64,000 bases of DNA from Gallionella sp. Its GTDB lineage: Bacteria; Pseudomonadota; Gammaproteobacteria; Burkholderiales; Gallionellaceae. The stretch lies in contig JAUXOL010000016.1 of NCBI GenBank assembly GCA_030682375.1, positions 473,303 to 537,302 of the forward strand, written 5' to 3'. A program made the position numbers and the translations under genes. The number at the start of each line of letters is the position of its first letter. Positions within the stretch are counted from its first letter, which is position 1. This document shows, in pieces, positions 35,145 through 48,792 of the stretch. The notes beneath the pieces were generated by a model, which saw nothing but the letters and a program-made list of their open reading frames with translations, was not told the DNA's origin and did not search any database.

Positions 35145-36692
35145 TTGTCAGAAAAAATCAGCACGACCAATGAAATCACTTTCGCCAGCCTGAAGCTGGC
35201 CGAACCCATCATGCGCGCGATCGCCGATGCGGGTTACACCAATCCCACGCCGGTGCAGGCGCAGGCTATCCCGCTGGTGCTCGCCGGCGGCGACCTGCTG
35301 GCCGGCGCGCAGACCGGCACCGGCAAGACCGCCGGCTTCACCTTGCCCATCCTGCATCGCCTGACCGAGAAGCCCGCCGCGAATCCGCGCGCAGGCGCTC
35401 CGCGCTGCCTGATCCTGACTCCGACGCGCGAACTCGCCGCACAGGTGGAAGAGTCGGTGCAGACCTACGGTAAATACCTGCCGCTGAAATCCATGGTGAT
35501 GTTCGGCGGCGTGAACATCAATCCGCAGATCAAGGCCCTGCGCGACAAGGTCGACATCCTGGTCGCCACGCCCGGCCGATTGCTCGATCACGTCGGACAG
35601 AAGACGCTGGACCTGTCCTCCGTCGAGATCCTGATCCTGGACGAAGCCGACCGCATGCTGGACATGGGCTTCATCCGCGACATCAAGAAGATCCTCGCGC
35701 TGCTGCCCAAGCAGCGCCAGAACCTGCTGTTCTCCGCGACATTCTCCGACGAGATCAAGACGCTGGCCGACGGCCTGCTGCACAACCCCGGTTTCGTCGA
35801 GGTCGCACGCCGCAACACCACTTCCGAACTGGTCGAGCAGAGCGTGCACCTGATCCCGCAGAAGCTGAAGAGCTACCTGCTCGCGCACCTGATCAAGCAC
35901 AACGACTGGAAGCAGGTGTTGGTGTTCACCCGCACCAAGCACGGCGCGAACCGTCTGGCCGAGAAGCTGGACAAGGACGGAATCCCGGCCATGGCGATCC
36001 ACGGCAACAAGAGCCAGTCGGCGCGCACCAAGGCGCTGGCGCAGTTCAAGGACGGCACGCTGCCGGTGCTGGTCGCGACCGACATCGCTGCGCGCGGGCT
36101 GGACATCGACCAGTTGCCGCATGTGGTGAATTTCGAATTGCCCAACGTGCCGGAAGACTACGTGCACCGCATCGGCCGCACCGGCCGCGCGGGCAGCAAC
36201 GGCGCGGCGATCTCGCTGGTGGACAGCGAGGAGTTCCAGCACCTGAAGAACATCGAACGCCTGATCAAGCACGCGATCCCGAAAGTGACGATAGACAGCT
36301 TCGTGCCGCCGACGAACATTCCGGCGGAAGCGCCGCGCCCGCCTATGCCGCAACACGGCCAGCGCCGCCACAGCAACACCACCGCCAGCGCGCCGCGCGC
36401 AGGCCAGGGACAGAAACCCCGCGATGGACAGAAGCCTCGCGACGGCCAGCGCCAGCCGCAAGCTGCACGCAACGGTCAGCCGCCCCGCCCGGCCCAACCG
36501 AGCAAGCCGCGTCAGCCGCAAGTGCAGAAGGCTGGAGAACCTCTGTTGTCCGAAGCCGCACGCCATCAGGCGATGCCGCAGCCCGGACTGTTCCAGCCTG
36601 CGCCCCACGCTCGGCGCGAACGCGGCACAGGTCCGGCACGAGGCCCTGGCTCCGACCGCGGCGCACCGCGCGGCGGTCGCGGTCGCGGCTGA
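35145..36692 (+). CDS. rhlE: DEAD-box RNA helicase, RhlE family
   Basis: The 515-residue helicase has the Q motif [19 protein letters not shown], motif I AQTGTGKT (55-62), Ia [14 protein letters not shown] (166-169), III SAT, and [13 protein letters not shown] long Pro/Gln/Arg-rich tail (about 385-515, ending RGGRGRG) probably binds RNA and is disordered, as in betaproteobacterial RhlE. The start is TTG with GCAGGAG 7 bases upstream. RhlE-type helicases act in ribosome assembly and RNA decay, often at low temperature; the leader hairpin may fit such control. Confidence 0.95.
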   Translation: MSEKISTTNEITFASLKLAEPIMRAIADAGYTNPTPVQAQAIPLVLAGGDLLAGAQTGTGKTAGFTLPILHRLTEKPAANPRAGAPRCLILTPTRELAAQVEESVQTYGKYLPLKSMVMFGGVNINPQIKALRDKVDILVATPGRLLDHVGQKTLDLSSVEILILDEADRMLDMGFIRDIKKILALLPKQRQNLLFSATFSDEIKTLADGLLHNPGFVEVARRNTTSELVEQSVHLIPQKLKSYLLAHLIKHNDWKQVLVFTRTKHGANRLAEKLDKDGIPAMAIHGNKSQSARTKALAQFKDGTLPVLVATDIAARGLDIDQLPHVVNFELPNVPEDYVHRIGRTGRAGSNGAAISLVDSEEFQHLKNIERLIKHAIPKVTIDSFVPPTNIPAEAPRPPMPQHGQRRHSNTTASAPRAGQGQKPRDGQKPRDGQRQPQAARNGQPPRPAQPSKPRQPQVQKAGEPLLSEAARHQAMPQPGLFQPAPHARRERGTGPARGPGSDRGAPRGGRGRG

Positions 36693-36728
36693 ACCAAGAC
36701 TCGCGACTAGCGAGGGCGACAGCCTCCG

Positions 36729-37046
36729 CTAGCCGCGGGTATAGACCGTATCGACGCCGTTGTCGGTCACGGTCAGCTTGCCGTCGAATATCCGGTAAGG
36801 GAGCTGGCGGAACACCTTACGGTTCTTGATCTGGATCGCGCCGTTGCCTGCGGCATAGTGGTAGCGGCGTCCCTTGTAGACGAGTATCCCGTCCGACCTG
36901 AAGGTGATCGCCCCCTGCTCGCTACGCCAGGTGCCCAGCAATTTCTCCGCCGGCTTCCCGGCGATCTCTCGCGGCGTATCGCCAGCACTTGCCGCCACAG
37001 GCAAGCCCAGCGACAACAACGCAACGAACAAAATCGAATTACGCAT
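36729..37046 (-). CDS. Small exported protein of unknown function
   Basis: The 105-residue protein has a signal peptide (MRNSILFVALLSLGLPVAAS, cleavage near SAG) and a mature part with LLGTWRSEQGAITFRSDGIL and a KVFRQLPYRIFDGKLTVTD segment. The LGTWRSEQG phrase followed by beta strands resembles lipocalin-like or DUF-type 'GTW' domains that occur in small periplasmic proteins, but I do not assign a family. ATG at 37046 has GGAG 6 bases upstream; a start 21 bases earlier is less likely. It is convergent with rhlE. Confidence 0.7.
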   Translation of the reverse strand: MRNSILFVALLSLGLPVAASAGDTPREIAGKPAEKLLGTWRSEQGAITFRSDGILVYKGRRYHYAAGNGAIQIKNRKVFRQLPYRIFDGKLTVTDNGVDTVYTRG

Positions 37047-37082
37047 CGTGCTCTCCATTGGACTCATGTGTCGGCAAATTAA

Positions 37083-39905
<2,823 letters not shown>

Positions 39906-39931
39906 ACCGCTGCCGTCCTGCCCCCTACGAA

Positions 39932-39955
39932 AGCCCGGCTCCGCCGGGCTTTTTT
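39932..39955 (+). terminator. Intrinsic terminator after icd
   Basis: AGCCCGGC and GCCGGGCT pair across a 3-base loop and are followed by TTTTT, 27 bases after the icd stop. Confidence 0.88.
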
Positions 39956-39999
39956 ATCGACCCGAATGTCGCTAGACTGGCACCGACAAGGAGCAGACC

Positions 40000-40698
40000 A
40001 TGAAAAAATCCCGTATCGCAGCACTGTCCCTGCTCGTCGTCGCAGCAGCAGTCGCTTGGCTCTGGTTCAGCAACCCGCTCAACTCGCTGGTGAAGGCGGC
40101 CATCGAGAAATTCGGCTCGGAGATGATTCAGGCGCAGGTCAGCGTAGGCAGGGTCGCACTGTCTCCGACCGACGGCCAAGGCTCGCTTTCCGGCCTGTCG
40201 GTCGGCAACCCCAAGGGCTTCGAGACAGACCATGCCTTCAGGGCCGGGCATATCGAACTGGCGCTCGAACCTGCCAGCCTCGCCGAAGACGTGATCCTGA
40301 TCCACAGGATACATATCGAATCGCCCGACATCTCCTACGAGAAGAACGACGGCGGCACCAACTTCGATGCAATCCAGCGCAATGTCGAAAGCTATCTCGG
40401 CGCGAGCAAGAAACAGGCAGGCAAGGATGCACCGAAGAAAATGATCATCGAATCACTGGTGATACGCAACGCCAAGGTCAACTACAACGACATGCTGGAC
40501 CTGAAGCTGCCGGACATCGAGCTGCGCAACATCGGCAAAAAGAACGGCGGCGCGACGTCCGCCCAGGTAACCCGCGCGATCATCGCCGAACTGAACACCA
40601 GACTGGCTATCGCGCTCGCGAAGACCGCCGCGATCGGTGCGGTCGGAGGCGTAGCCGTCGGTGTGGGAATGGGGATCAAGAGCCTGTTCGGGAAGTAA
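40000..40698 (+). CDS. AsmA/DUF748-like exported protein
   Basis: The 232-residue protein has a single N-terminal anchor (IAALSLLVVAAAVAWLWF) followed by a beta-rich domain with VSVGRVALSPTDGQGSLSGL, ELALEPASLAEDVILIHRIH and FDAIQRNVESYL. This pattern (gradually repeating SLSGLSV/IESLVIRNAKV phrases) is like the AsmA/DUF748 fold of periplasmic lipid-related proteins. A Gly/Ala/Val stretch (AIGAVGGVAVGVGMGIKSLF) near the C-terminus may form a second membrane segment. AAGGAG lies upstream. A function cannot be assigned. Confidence 0.78.
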   Translation: MKKSRIAALSLLVVAAAVAWLWFSNPLNSLVKAAIEKFGSEMIQAQVSVGRVALSPTDGQGSLSGLSVGNPKGFETDHAFRAGHIELALEPASLAEDVILIHRIHIESPDISYEKNDGGTNFDAIQRNVESYLGASKKQAGKDAPKKMIIESLVIRNAKVNYNDMLDLKLPDIELRNIGKKNGGATSAQVTRAIIAELNTRLAIALAKTAAIGAVGGVAVGVGMGIKSLFGK

Positions 40699-40717
40699 GC
40701 TCGCAACCGGCCCATAA

Positions 40718-40744
40718 AAAAACCCGCCGGAATCCGGCGGGTTT
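40718..40744. terminator. Two-way terminator between the AsmA-like gene and cold-shock gene
   Basis: AACCCGCCGG (40721-40730) and CCGGCGGGTT (40734-40743) pair across AAT. On the minus strand T7 follows the stem, and on the plus strand TTTT follows. It ends both converging genes. Confidence 0.88.
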
Positions 40745-40767
40745 TCAGGCAACAAAAAAACCGCGAA

Positions 40768-40971
40768 TCAGGCGGCTTGAATGTTGGAGGCTTGCTTGCC
40801 CTTAGGGCCTTGAACCACTTCGAAAGAGACCTTCTGGCCTTCCTTCAGGGACTTGAAGCCGCTCATGTTGATTGCGGAGAAATGCGCGAACAGGTCTTCG
40901 CTGCCGTCATCGGGAGTGATGAAACCGAAGCCCTTTGCATCGTTGAACCACTTAACTGTACCAGTTGCCAT
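40768..40971 (-). CDS. Cold-shock domain protein
   Basis: The 67-residue protein is a single cold-shock OB domain with RNP1 KGFGFI and RNP2 DLFAHF, starting [12 protein letters not shown]. CspA-like proteins bind single-stranded RNA and DNA and melt RNA structure. It ends SNIQAA as usual for short Csps. It has a long upstream gap to clpS, as expected for genes with a structured cold-responsive leader, and a strong terminator right after it. Confidence 0.96.
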   Translation of the reverse strand: MATGTVKWFNDAKGFGFITPDDGSEDLFAHFSAINMSGFKSLKEGQKVSFEVVQGPKGKQASNIQAA

Positions 40972-41216
40972 GTGATAACTTCCTTACGAGAAAAAACGGG
41001 GAAGCCCCCCGCGAGACTGTTTGAATCTAAGATCGCACACGGCAAAACCAGTACTGCAGATACCTTAAAATCAAACACCAGCCGACTTTTTACATTTATT
41101 TTGCCGACATCGTCAAGTAGGTATGCAAAATATTTTTTGAATAGGCTTGAAAAAGCATCGCTAATCATCGAGCATGGGGCTTAGCCCCCGTGTAAGAATC
41201 ACTTCCATAGAAACAG
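40972..41216. other. Intergenic leader region between cold-shock gene and clpS
   Basis: The 245-base gap between the divergent genes is A/T-rich. A weak minus-strand promoter (TTGACG at 41111-41116 with TGTAAA 16 bases downstream) would give the cold-shock mRNA a leader of about 110 bases. I see no coding sequence. The remaining part presumably holds the clpS promoter, which I could not place. Confidence 0.4.
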
Positions 41217-41525
41217 ATGGCAACTAAACAACACAGCAGTACGGTACTCGCACCGGAACAGACGAAGATCAAGCCCCCCCCGCTGTACAAGGTGGTTTTG
41301 TTCAACGACGATTACACCACGATGGACTTTGTGATCGATGTCTTGCAGCGTTTTTTCGCGATGGACCGTGAACGTGCACTGCAAACCATGCTCAAAGTAC
41401 ATAACGAGGGTTCGGCGGTATGCGGCGTCTATTCACGCGACATCGCCGAGACCAAGGTCGCGCAAGTGGCCGAATATGCCAGGCAAAACGGACATCCGCT
41501 GCGATGCGGTACGGAGGAACTCTGA
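41217..41525 (+). CDS. clpS: ATP-dependent Clp protease adaptor ClpS
   Basis: The 102-residue adaptor has [22 protein letters not shown] and [17 protein letters not shown], the conserved ClpS fold, with the ND residues and [19 protein letters not shown] that contact N-degron residues and ClpA. It delivers N-end rule substrates to ClpAP. A run of eight C bases (41274-41281) lies in the codons for the early proline stretch. clpA follows one base later, as is standard. Confidence 0.97.
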   Translation: MATKQHSSTVLAPEQTKIKPPPLYKVVLFNDDYTTMDFVIDVLQRFFAMDRERALQTMLKVHNEGSAVCGVYSRDIAETKVAQVAEYARQNGHPLRCGTEEL

Positions 41526-41526
41526 A

Positions 41527-43779
<2,253 letters not shown>

Positions 43780-43786
43780 CTTCTGA

Positions 43787-44239
43787 ATGGCGAAATCTTT
43801 TCAGCGCATAGACGCAGAATCAAACGCTCAAGTTGGGCGCGAATTTGAACTTCGCGCCCAATATTTTTTTGCAACGCAAGGTCTACAACTCAAGTTAAAT
43901 CACAAAGTTAATGTCGGCATAGAAGGCCGAAAACCAAAATCTCACGCCTTCGACCTTGGTTGTAATGATAGAAAAATTCTCGTTGAGTGCAAATCCCATC
44001 GCTGGACTACAGGCAACAACGTCCCCAGCGCGAAGATGACGGTCTGGAATGAGGCCATGTATTACTTCCATGCCGCCCCTCGCGATTACAGAAAGATCCT
44101 ATTCGTTCTTCAACACTGTAACGGCCAAGGAAAAAGCCTAGCTTCATACTATCTAGATACGTATGAACACTTAATCCCAAGCGATGTTGAGCTATGGGAA
44201 TATGATGAGAAAAAAGAGATAGCAACTCGAATCATCTAA
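43787..44239 (+). CDS. PD-(D/E)XK-like protein of unknown function
   Basis: The 150-residue protein has FDLGCNDRKILVECKSHRW, a D followed by ECK in the spacing of a PD-(D/E)XK nuclease core, with REFELRAQYFF helix before it and a later helix/strand region (RDYRKILFVLQHCNGQG). The composition is clearly A/T-richer than clpA and gluQ, suggesting transfer. It starts 7 bases after clpA with no clear ribosome site. It may be a restriction-like or repair nuclease; there is no methylase or partner beside it. The function is unknown. Confidence 0.7.
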   Translation: MAKSFQRIDAESNAQVGREFELRAQYFFATQGLQLKLNHKVNVGIEGRKPKSHAFDLGCNDRKILVECKSHRWTTGNNVPSAKMTVWNEAMYYFHAAPRDYRKILFVLQHCNGQGKSLASYYLDTYEHLIPSDVELWEYDEKKEIATRII

Positions 44240-44251
44240 CCGCAATAGGTA

Positions 44252-45250
44252 ATGAAACACTCAGGTTACCGGGGGCGCTTCGCCCCCTCCCCCACCGGCC
44301 CGCTGCACTTCGGCTCGTTGGTTGCCGCAGTCGGCAGCTATCTCGACGCAAGACACCACAACGGCACGTGGCTGGTGCGCATGGAAGACCTCGATGCGCC
44401 GCGCTGCGTCGCCGGTGCGGCGGACGACATCCTGCGCACGCTGGAAGCCTTCGGCTTGCACTGGGACGGCGAGATCGTCCACCAGAGCCAGCGCACCGCC
44501 GCCTACGACGAAGCGCTGCATAGCCTGCAAGCCACAGGCGCGGTCTATCCATGCTGTTGCACCCGCAAAGAAATCGCCGACTCCGCGCTGCACGGCATAG
44601 ACGGCCCGGTCTACCCCGGCACCTGCCGCAACGGCATCCCGGAGGGGCGCGAAGGCCGCGCATGGCGCGTCAGAACCGATAGGTCCCCCTCGCCCCTCGG
44701 GGGAGGGGGGTTAGGGGAGAGGGGTGTCAGTGCAATGCTTCTACCCTCTCCCCAGCCCTCTCCCTGCAAGGGAGAGGGAGTTGTCGGCTTCGACGACGAA
44801 CTCCAAGGCCATATCGCCCAACATCTCGAAAGCGAGATCGGCGACTTCGTCGTGAAACGCGCCGACGGCCTGTACGCCTACCAGCTCGCGGTGGTCGTGG
44901 ACGATGCATACCAAAACATCACCCACATCGTCCGGGGCTGCGACCTGCTCGCCTCCACCCCGCGCCAGATCCACCTGCAACACCTGCTGGGGTTACCCAC
45001 CCCAGCCTACATGCACCTCCCGGTCGCGGTGAACGCGCAAGGCGAGAAGCTCAGCAAACAAACCCTCGCTCCCGCGATCTCGACCGACGACGTGGTCGCG
45101 ACGCTGATCTCGGCGCTGATTTTTTTGCAGCAGCAACCGCCCGCCGAATTGCGGCAAGGCAGCATCGAAGAAGTGTTGGGATGGGCAGTAAAAAACTGGC
45201 AACCGGAGAAATTGAAAGGCCGCCGACAGATTCCGGCATGCGGCATGTAG
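44252..45250 (+). CDS. gluQ: Glutamyl-Q tRNA(Asp) synthetase with an in-frame repeat insertion
   Basis: The 332-residue enzyme attaches glutamate to queuosine at position 34 of tRNA-Asp. It has a GluRS-like catalytic core: RFAPSPTGPLHFGSLVAA, zinc-type residues PCCCTRKEI and YPGTCRNG, NITHIVRGCDLLASTPRQI and the KLSKQ loop. Relatives are about 290-300 residues. The excess is residues about 144-177 (RSPSPLGGGGLGERG to LPSPQPSPCKGEGV), encoded by a palindromic repeat inserted in frame (44681-44783) between two beta strands (WRVRTD and VGFDDELQG). The start ATG lies 12 bases after the previous gene. Its stop TAG lies in a GTAGGTCG repeat head. Confidence 0.9.
   Translation: MKHSGYRGRFAPSPTGPLHFGSLVAAVGSYLDARHHNGTWLVRMEDLDAPRCVAGAADDILRTLEAFGLHWDGEIVHQSQRTAAYDEALHSLQATGAVYPCCCTRKEIADSALHGIDGPVYPGTCRNGIPEGREGRAWRVRTDRSPSPLGGGGLGERGVSAMLLPSPQPSPCKGEGVVGFDDELQGHIAQHLESEIGDFVVKRADGLYAYQLAVVVDDAYQNITHIVRGCDLLASTPRQIHLQHLLGLPTPAYMHLPVAVNAQGEKLSKQTLAPAISTDDVVATLISALIFLQQQPPAELRQGSIEEVLGWAVKNWQPEKLKGRRQIPACGM
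44681..44783. repeat. CCCTCTCCCC-type palindromic repeat pair inside gluQ
   Basis: Two copies of a common C/T-rich palindrome lie head to head: CCCCTCGCCCCTCGGGGGAG with TTAGGGGAGAGGGG on the left, and CCCTCTCCCCAGCCCTCTCC with CTGCAAGGGAGAGGG on the right. Similar elements are usually intergenic. Here the insertion keeps the gluQ frame open and adds about 34 residues. Confidence 0.85.
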
Positions 45251-45334
45251 GTCGAGCATCGTAGGTCGGGTTAGCGCAGCGTAACCCGACGCAGAAATTG
45301 TCGGGTTACGCGGCAAGCCGCTAACCCGACCTAC
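45247..45334. repeat. GTAGGTCGGG palindromic repeat after gluQ
   Basis: A short head GTAGGTCGAGC (45247-45257) is followed by a full palindrome: GTAGGTCGGGTTAGC with CGTAACCCGAC, about 10 bases, then TCGGGTTACG with CTAACCCGACCTAC (45261-45334). The first head supplies the TAG stop of gluQ. It matches the GTAG-headed REP form. Confidence 0.8.
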
Positions 45335-45367
45335 CGCCCACAACAAAGCCGCGTGCAACGCGACGAT

Positions 45368-45390
45368 TCAATGTTGCCCAGCAACATTGA
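45368..45390. repeat. Perfect hairpin
   Basis: TCAATGTTGC and GCAACATTGA form a perfect 10-base stem with a CCA loop. No T-run follows on either strand, so it is not a standard terminator. It lies between two repeat elements. Confidence 0.55.
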
Positions 45391-45420
45391 CCGCTTTGTC
45401 TTTCCTCCCCTGTGCGCCGC

Positions 45421-45640
45421 CTCGATCAGATGCAAACGAGCGGTGATGTTAGGCGAGCACTGTTTGAGCACGTGGCCGCGCAGCGGATCGTGCGAGTTGC
45501 GCAGCCCCGCTCGTTTGCGTCTGATCGAGGGAACCCCGAAGGGGCGGCAAACCGGGGTCGCCTTTGCTTTGGTTACTTTCATTTGGCGACGCAAATGAAA
45601 GTGACTTGCCGCCGGGCAACCCCCGGCAATCTCTGCACTA
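45421..45640. repeat. Composite intergenic repeat with two nested inverted repeats
   Basis: A 23-base inverted pair (45421-45443 and 45507-45529; CTCGATCAGA...AACGAGCGG form) has one mismatch across about 63 bases. Downstream is ACTTTCATTTG (45575-45585) paired with CAAATGAAAGT (45592-45602). The phrase GGTTACTTTCATTTGG recalls a dispersed element common in beta- and gammaproteobacteria. I see no gene in 45251-45713, only repeats. Confidence 0.65.
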
Positions 45641-45713
45641 CGCCGCCTTACATGACTGAAAGCGCCATGCTAGGATGCCTTACGCCATCCATCGATAACA
45701 TTAAACACTCGCA

Positions 45714-46565
45714 ATGCGTCTCTACAAATACCTTCATCCTGACCGTATAGACGTTCTGCGTAATGGCACTATCCGCTTTTCTTCCCCGAAGATATTGAAC
45801 GACCCATTTGAACTAAAGCCCCATATATCGGCAATAACATCTAAGGAAGATATTCATTCTGATTTTGAAGCCAAGTTTCCGAACATACTTGCAGAAGAAT
45901 ATGCGAAGCTTCCTGAACAATTTCGTAGGCACATTCCACTCGATCTATTCCAAAAACTAGCCAGATCGCAGTTACCGCAATTGAAAGCACAATTTCAAGA
46001 GTTCTCAGAAATGGCAACGCCAATGCTACAGCGCGTCATTTCCGAAAAGCTTGAGGAAAACATTGGCATTCTTTGCCTTACTGAGTCACCTGATAACCTA
46101 CTCATGTGGTCACACTATGCGGATTCCCACCAAGGCTTCGTCATTGAGTTTGACACTACAGTGCCATTCTTCGATCAACGAAAAAGTCCTGAGGACGAAC
46201 TCCGTCATCTTCGAAAGGTAATCTATCAAGAACGACGTCCATCCTTAATTCTGTCTGAGGTAGAGAACTTCTCCTCGCTCTTGACTAAAAGTGTGGACTG
46301 GAGCTACGAGACCGAATGGAGAATGATGCTTCCCCTATTTTCCGCATCTAGAATCATCGGCGATGGAGCTACCGCAATTCACTTGTATGAATTTCCTAGA
46401 TCAGCAATTCGAGCAATAATTTTCGGATGTCGCATGCCAAAAGCCGAAGTGGATAAGATTCGTCAGATTCTCCATAGAGCTAATGATTTTAACGACGTAC
46501 TCTGCCTACAAGTACAGATAGACGAAACTCATTACCGACTAAACTTTGCGGAAGTCCGAGACTAA
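45714..46565 (+). CDS. DUF2971 protein
   Basis: The 283-residue protein has the DUF2971 pattern: LYKYLHPDRIDVLRNGTIRF at the start, PKILNDPFELKP, and LMWSHYADSHQGFVIEFDT in the middle, ending with the QVQIDETHYRL strand. The family is of unknown function and occurs sporadically in accessory regions, sometimes near defence genes. Composition is strongly A/T-rich against its neighbours, a sign of transfer. It follows the repeat block and faces glmM, ending 8 bases from the glmM stop. There is no signal peptide. Confidence 0.85.
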   Translation: MRLYKYLHPDRIDVLRNGTIRFSSPKILNDPFELKPHISAITSKEDIHSDFEAKFPNILAEEYAKLPEQFRRHIPLDLFQKLARSQLPQLKAQFQEFSEMATPMLQRVISEKLEENIGILCLTESPDNLLMWSHYADSHQGFVIEFDTTVPFFDQRKSPEDELRHLRKVIYQERRPSLILSEVENFSSLLTKSVDWSYETEWRMMLPLFSASRIIGDGATAIHLYEFPRSAIRAIIFGCRMPKAEVDKIRQILHRANDFNDVLCLQVQIDETHYRLNFAEVRD

Positions 46566-46573
46566 CTCAAACG

Positions 46574-47926
46574 TTAAACCGCCGCCTTCACCACATCTGC
46601 AATCTGTTCCGCACACCGCTTAACCAGCGCCCCATCTTCCCCCTCAACCATCACCCGCAACAACGGCTCCGTCCCGGAAGGCCGCAACAACACCCGCCCC
46701 TTGCCATCCAGCTCGCGCTCGGCCTCCGCCACCGCATCCTTCACCGCCTGCAACTCCAGCAACCCCGCCGCCTTGCCGGTGACCTTCACGTTGATCAGCA
46801 CCTGCGGGTACATCTTCAGATCGGCCGCTGCCTCAGCGAGGCTCTGTCCGCTGGCACTCAACGCATGCAGTACCTGCAGCGCCGAGACGATGCCGTCGCC
46901 GGTGCTGTGCTTATCGAGGCAGATCACATGGCCGGAGTTCTCGCCGCCGAGCTGCCAGCCGTTGGCCAGCAACTGCTCCATCACATAGCGGTCGCCGACC
47001 TTGGCGCGCGAGAACGGGATGCCCAGTTTCTGCATCGCGTGCTCGAACGCAAGGTTGGTCATCAGCGTGCCGACTACGCCGCCCTGCAGCTTGCCCTGAA
47101 TCTGGCGATGCTTCGCGATCACGTACAGCAACTGGTCGCCGTCGTAGAGCGTCCCTGCCGCATCCACCATCACCAGACGGTCGCCGTCGCCGTCCAGCGC
47201 GATGCCGAGGTCGGCCTTGTGTTCGACCACGGCCTTCTGCAGGTTCGCCGGTTTGGTCGCGCCGTAACCGTCGTTGATGTTCTTGCCGTTCGGCTCCGCG
47301 CCGATGGCGATCACGTCCGCGCCGAGTTCGTGGAACACGTGGCGCGCGATGTGGTAGGTCGCGCCGTGCGCGCTGTCCACGACGATCTTCATGCCGCGCA
47401 GATTCATCTCGTTAGGGAAGGTGCTCTTGCAGAACTCGATGTAGCGCCCGACCGCGTCGTCGATGCGCTTGGCCTTGCCCAGGTTTTCCGAGGCATTGGT
47501 CTGCATCGCGTTATCCAGCTCGGCCTCGATGGCATGTTCCACCGCATCGGGCAGCTTGGTGCCGTCGCCGGAGAAGAACTTGATGCCGTTATCCTCGAAC
47601 GGGTTGTGCGACGCCGAGATCACCACGCCCGCCTGCAGGCGCAGCGCGCGCGTCAGGTAGGCCACCGCCGGGGTCGGCACCGGACCGGCGAGGTACACGT
47701 CGATGCCAGCGGCGATCAGGCCGGCTTCCAGCGCGGACTCCAGCATGTAGCCGGAGATGCGCGTGTCCTTGCCGATCAGCACCGCCGGGCGTTCGCCGCG
47801 CGTGTGCTCGGCGGTCGCGAGCACCTTGCCCGCCGCGTAGCCCAGATGCATCACGAACTGCGGGGTGATGGGATGTTCGCCCACGCGCCCGCGCACACCG
47901 TCGGTACCGAAATATTTTCTGCTCAT
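46574..47926 (-). CDS. glmM: Phosphoglucosamine mutase
   Basis: The 450-residue enzyme converts glucosamine 6-phosphate to glucosamine 1-phosphate for UDP-GlcNAc, peptidoglycan and LPS. It has [20 protein letters not shown], the phosphoserine loop [17 protein letters not shown] (catalytic S at about 106), the metal loop LDGDGDRLV and the C-terminal phosphate-binding [15 protein letters not shown]. It begins at ATG 47926. It follows folP and ftsH on the same strand in the common order. Confidence 0.98.
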   Translation of the reverse strand: MSRKYFGTDGVRGRVGEHPITPQFVMHLGYAAGKVLATAEHTRGERPAVLIGKDTRISGYMLESALEAGLIAAGIDVYLAGPVPTPAVAYLTRALRLQAGVVISASHNPFEDNGIKFFSGDGTKLPDAVEHAIEAELDNAMQTNASENLGKAKRIDDAVGRYIEFCKSTFPNEMNLRGMKIVVDSAHGATYHIARHVFHELGADVIAIGAEPNGKNINDGYGATKPANLQKAVVEHKADLGIALDGDGDRLVMVDAAGTLYDGDQLLYVIAKHRQIQGKLQGGVVGTLMTNLAFEHAMQKLGIPFSRAKVGDRYVMEQLLANGWQLGGENSGHVICLDKHSTGDGIVSALQVLHALSASGQSLAEAAADLKMYPQVLINVKVTGKAAGLLELQAVKDAVAEAERELDGKGRVLLRPSGTEPLLRVMVEGEDGALVKRCAEQIADVVKAAV

Positions 47927-47952
47927 TGCATTTGCCCCATTAAAATTTCATA

Positions 47953-47978
47953 TAGGAGCGCGATTAATCGCGCCCCTA
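47953..47978. repeat. GTAGG-type palindrome overlapping the folP stop
   Basis: TAGGAGCGCGATTAATCGCGCCCCTA is a 26-base near-palindrome. On the minus strand its edge (CGTAGGGG) supplies the TAG stop codon of folP (47976-47978). It lies between folP and glmM. Confidence 0.72.
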
Positions 47979-48788
47979 CGAATTCACCGCATTCCAGACT
48001 TTCAGCGCATCCACCGTCTCGCGCACGTCGTGTACACGCACGATGGCAGCTCCCCGCTGCACCGCAATCAATGCCGCGGCGACGCTGGCGGCCTGACGCT
48101 CGCCGACGTCGCGTCCGGTGATCGCCCCCAACATGGATTTGCGCGACAGCCCCGCCAGCACCGGCACACCGAGTGCGCACATGGCATCCATGTGGCGCAA
48201 CAGTTCGAGATTATGCGCCAGCGTCTTGCCGAAGCCAAAGCCGGGGTCGATGGCGATGCGCTTGCGCGCAATCCCTGCAGCTTCAGCTGCGGCGATGCGC
48301 TCGCTCAGGAATCCGCTCACCTCGGCGATCACATCGCGATACTGCGGCTGCTGCTGCATATTCTGCGGATCGCCCTGCTTGTGCATCAGACACACCGCCG
48401 CATCGCTTTGAGCGACCGCATCCAGCGCACCTTCCGCCAGCAGCGCGTTCACGTCATTGACCATGCAGGCGCCCGCGGCCAGCGCGGCGCGCATCACTTC
48501 CGGCTTCCAGGTGTCGATGGATACTGGAACGCCGCGCAGCGCCTCGACGAGCGGCAGCACCCGGTCGAGCTCTTCCTGCACGCCGACCGGCGCAGCACCC
48601 GGCCGCGTGGATTCTCCGCCGACATCGAGGATGTCCGCCCCCTCCGCGATCAGCTCATGCGCATGGTCTATCGCCGCAGCGGACGAAAAAAAACGCCCGC
48701 CATCGGAAAACGAATCGGGCGTGACGTTGACGATGCCCATCACGAGTGGACGATCGAGTTTGAGTTGGAATTTACCGCAATGGAGCAT
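47976..48788 (-). CDS. folP: Dihydropteroate synthase
   Basis: The 270-residue TIM-barrel enzyme joins p-aminobenzoate to the pterin pyrophosphate in folate synthesis. It shows VMGIVNVTPDSFSDGGRFF, ILDVGGESTRPGA, VSIDTWKP, VNDVNAL, IDPGFGFGKTLAHN and PVLAGLSRKSMLGAITGRD, all expected active-site loops. It begins at ATG 48788. Its stop codon falls in the edge of the palindrome at 47953-47978. ftsH lies upstream, separated by a heptamer repeat element. Confidence 0.97.
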   Translation of the reverse strand: MLHCGKFQLKLDRPLVMGIVNVTPDSFSDGGRFFSSAAAIDHAHELIAEGADILDVGGESTRPGAAPVGVQEELDRVLPLVEALRGVPVSIDTWKPEVMRAALAAGACMVNDVNALLAEGALDAVAQSDAAVCLMHKQGDPQNMQQQPQYRDVIAEVSGFLSERIAAAEAAGIARKRIAIDPGFGFGKTLAHNLELLRHMDAMCALGVPVLAGLSRKSMLGAITGRDVGERQAASVAAALIAVQRGAAIVRVHDVRETVDALKVWNAVNS

Positions 48789-48792
48789 ACGA

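Noticed and set aside
35148..36608. Open frame of 486 codons opposite rhlE
   Set aside because: Shadow of a clear DEAD-box helicase gene.
43787..44239. Restriction-modification system
   Set aside because: A nuclease-like core is visible but there is no methyltransferase or specificity gene beside it.
44681..44783. Frameshift or pseudogene in gluQ
   Set aside because: The insertion is a multiple of three and all motifs after it, including the KLSKQ loop, remain in frame.
45400..45660. Small gene covering the repeat block (about 80-110 codons)
   Set aside because: Frames here follow the palindromic repeats and lack a ribosome site and family features.
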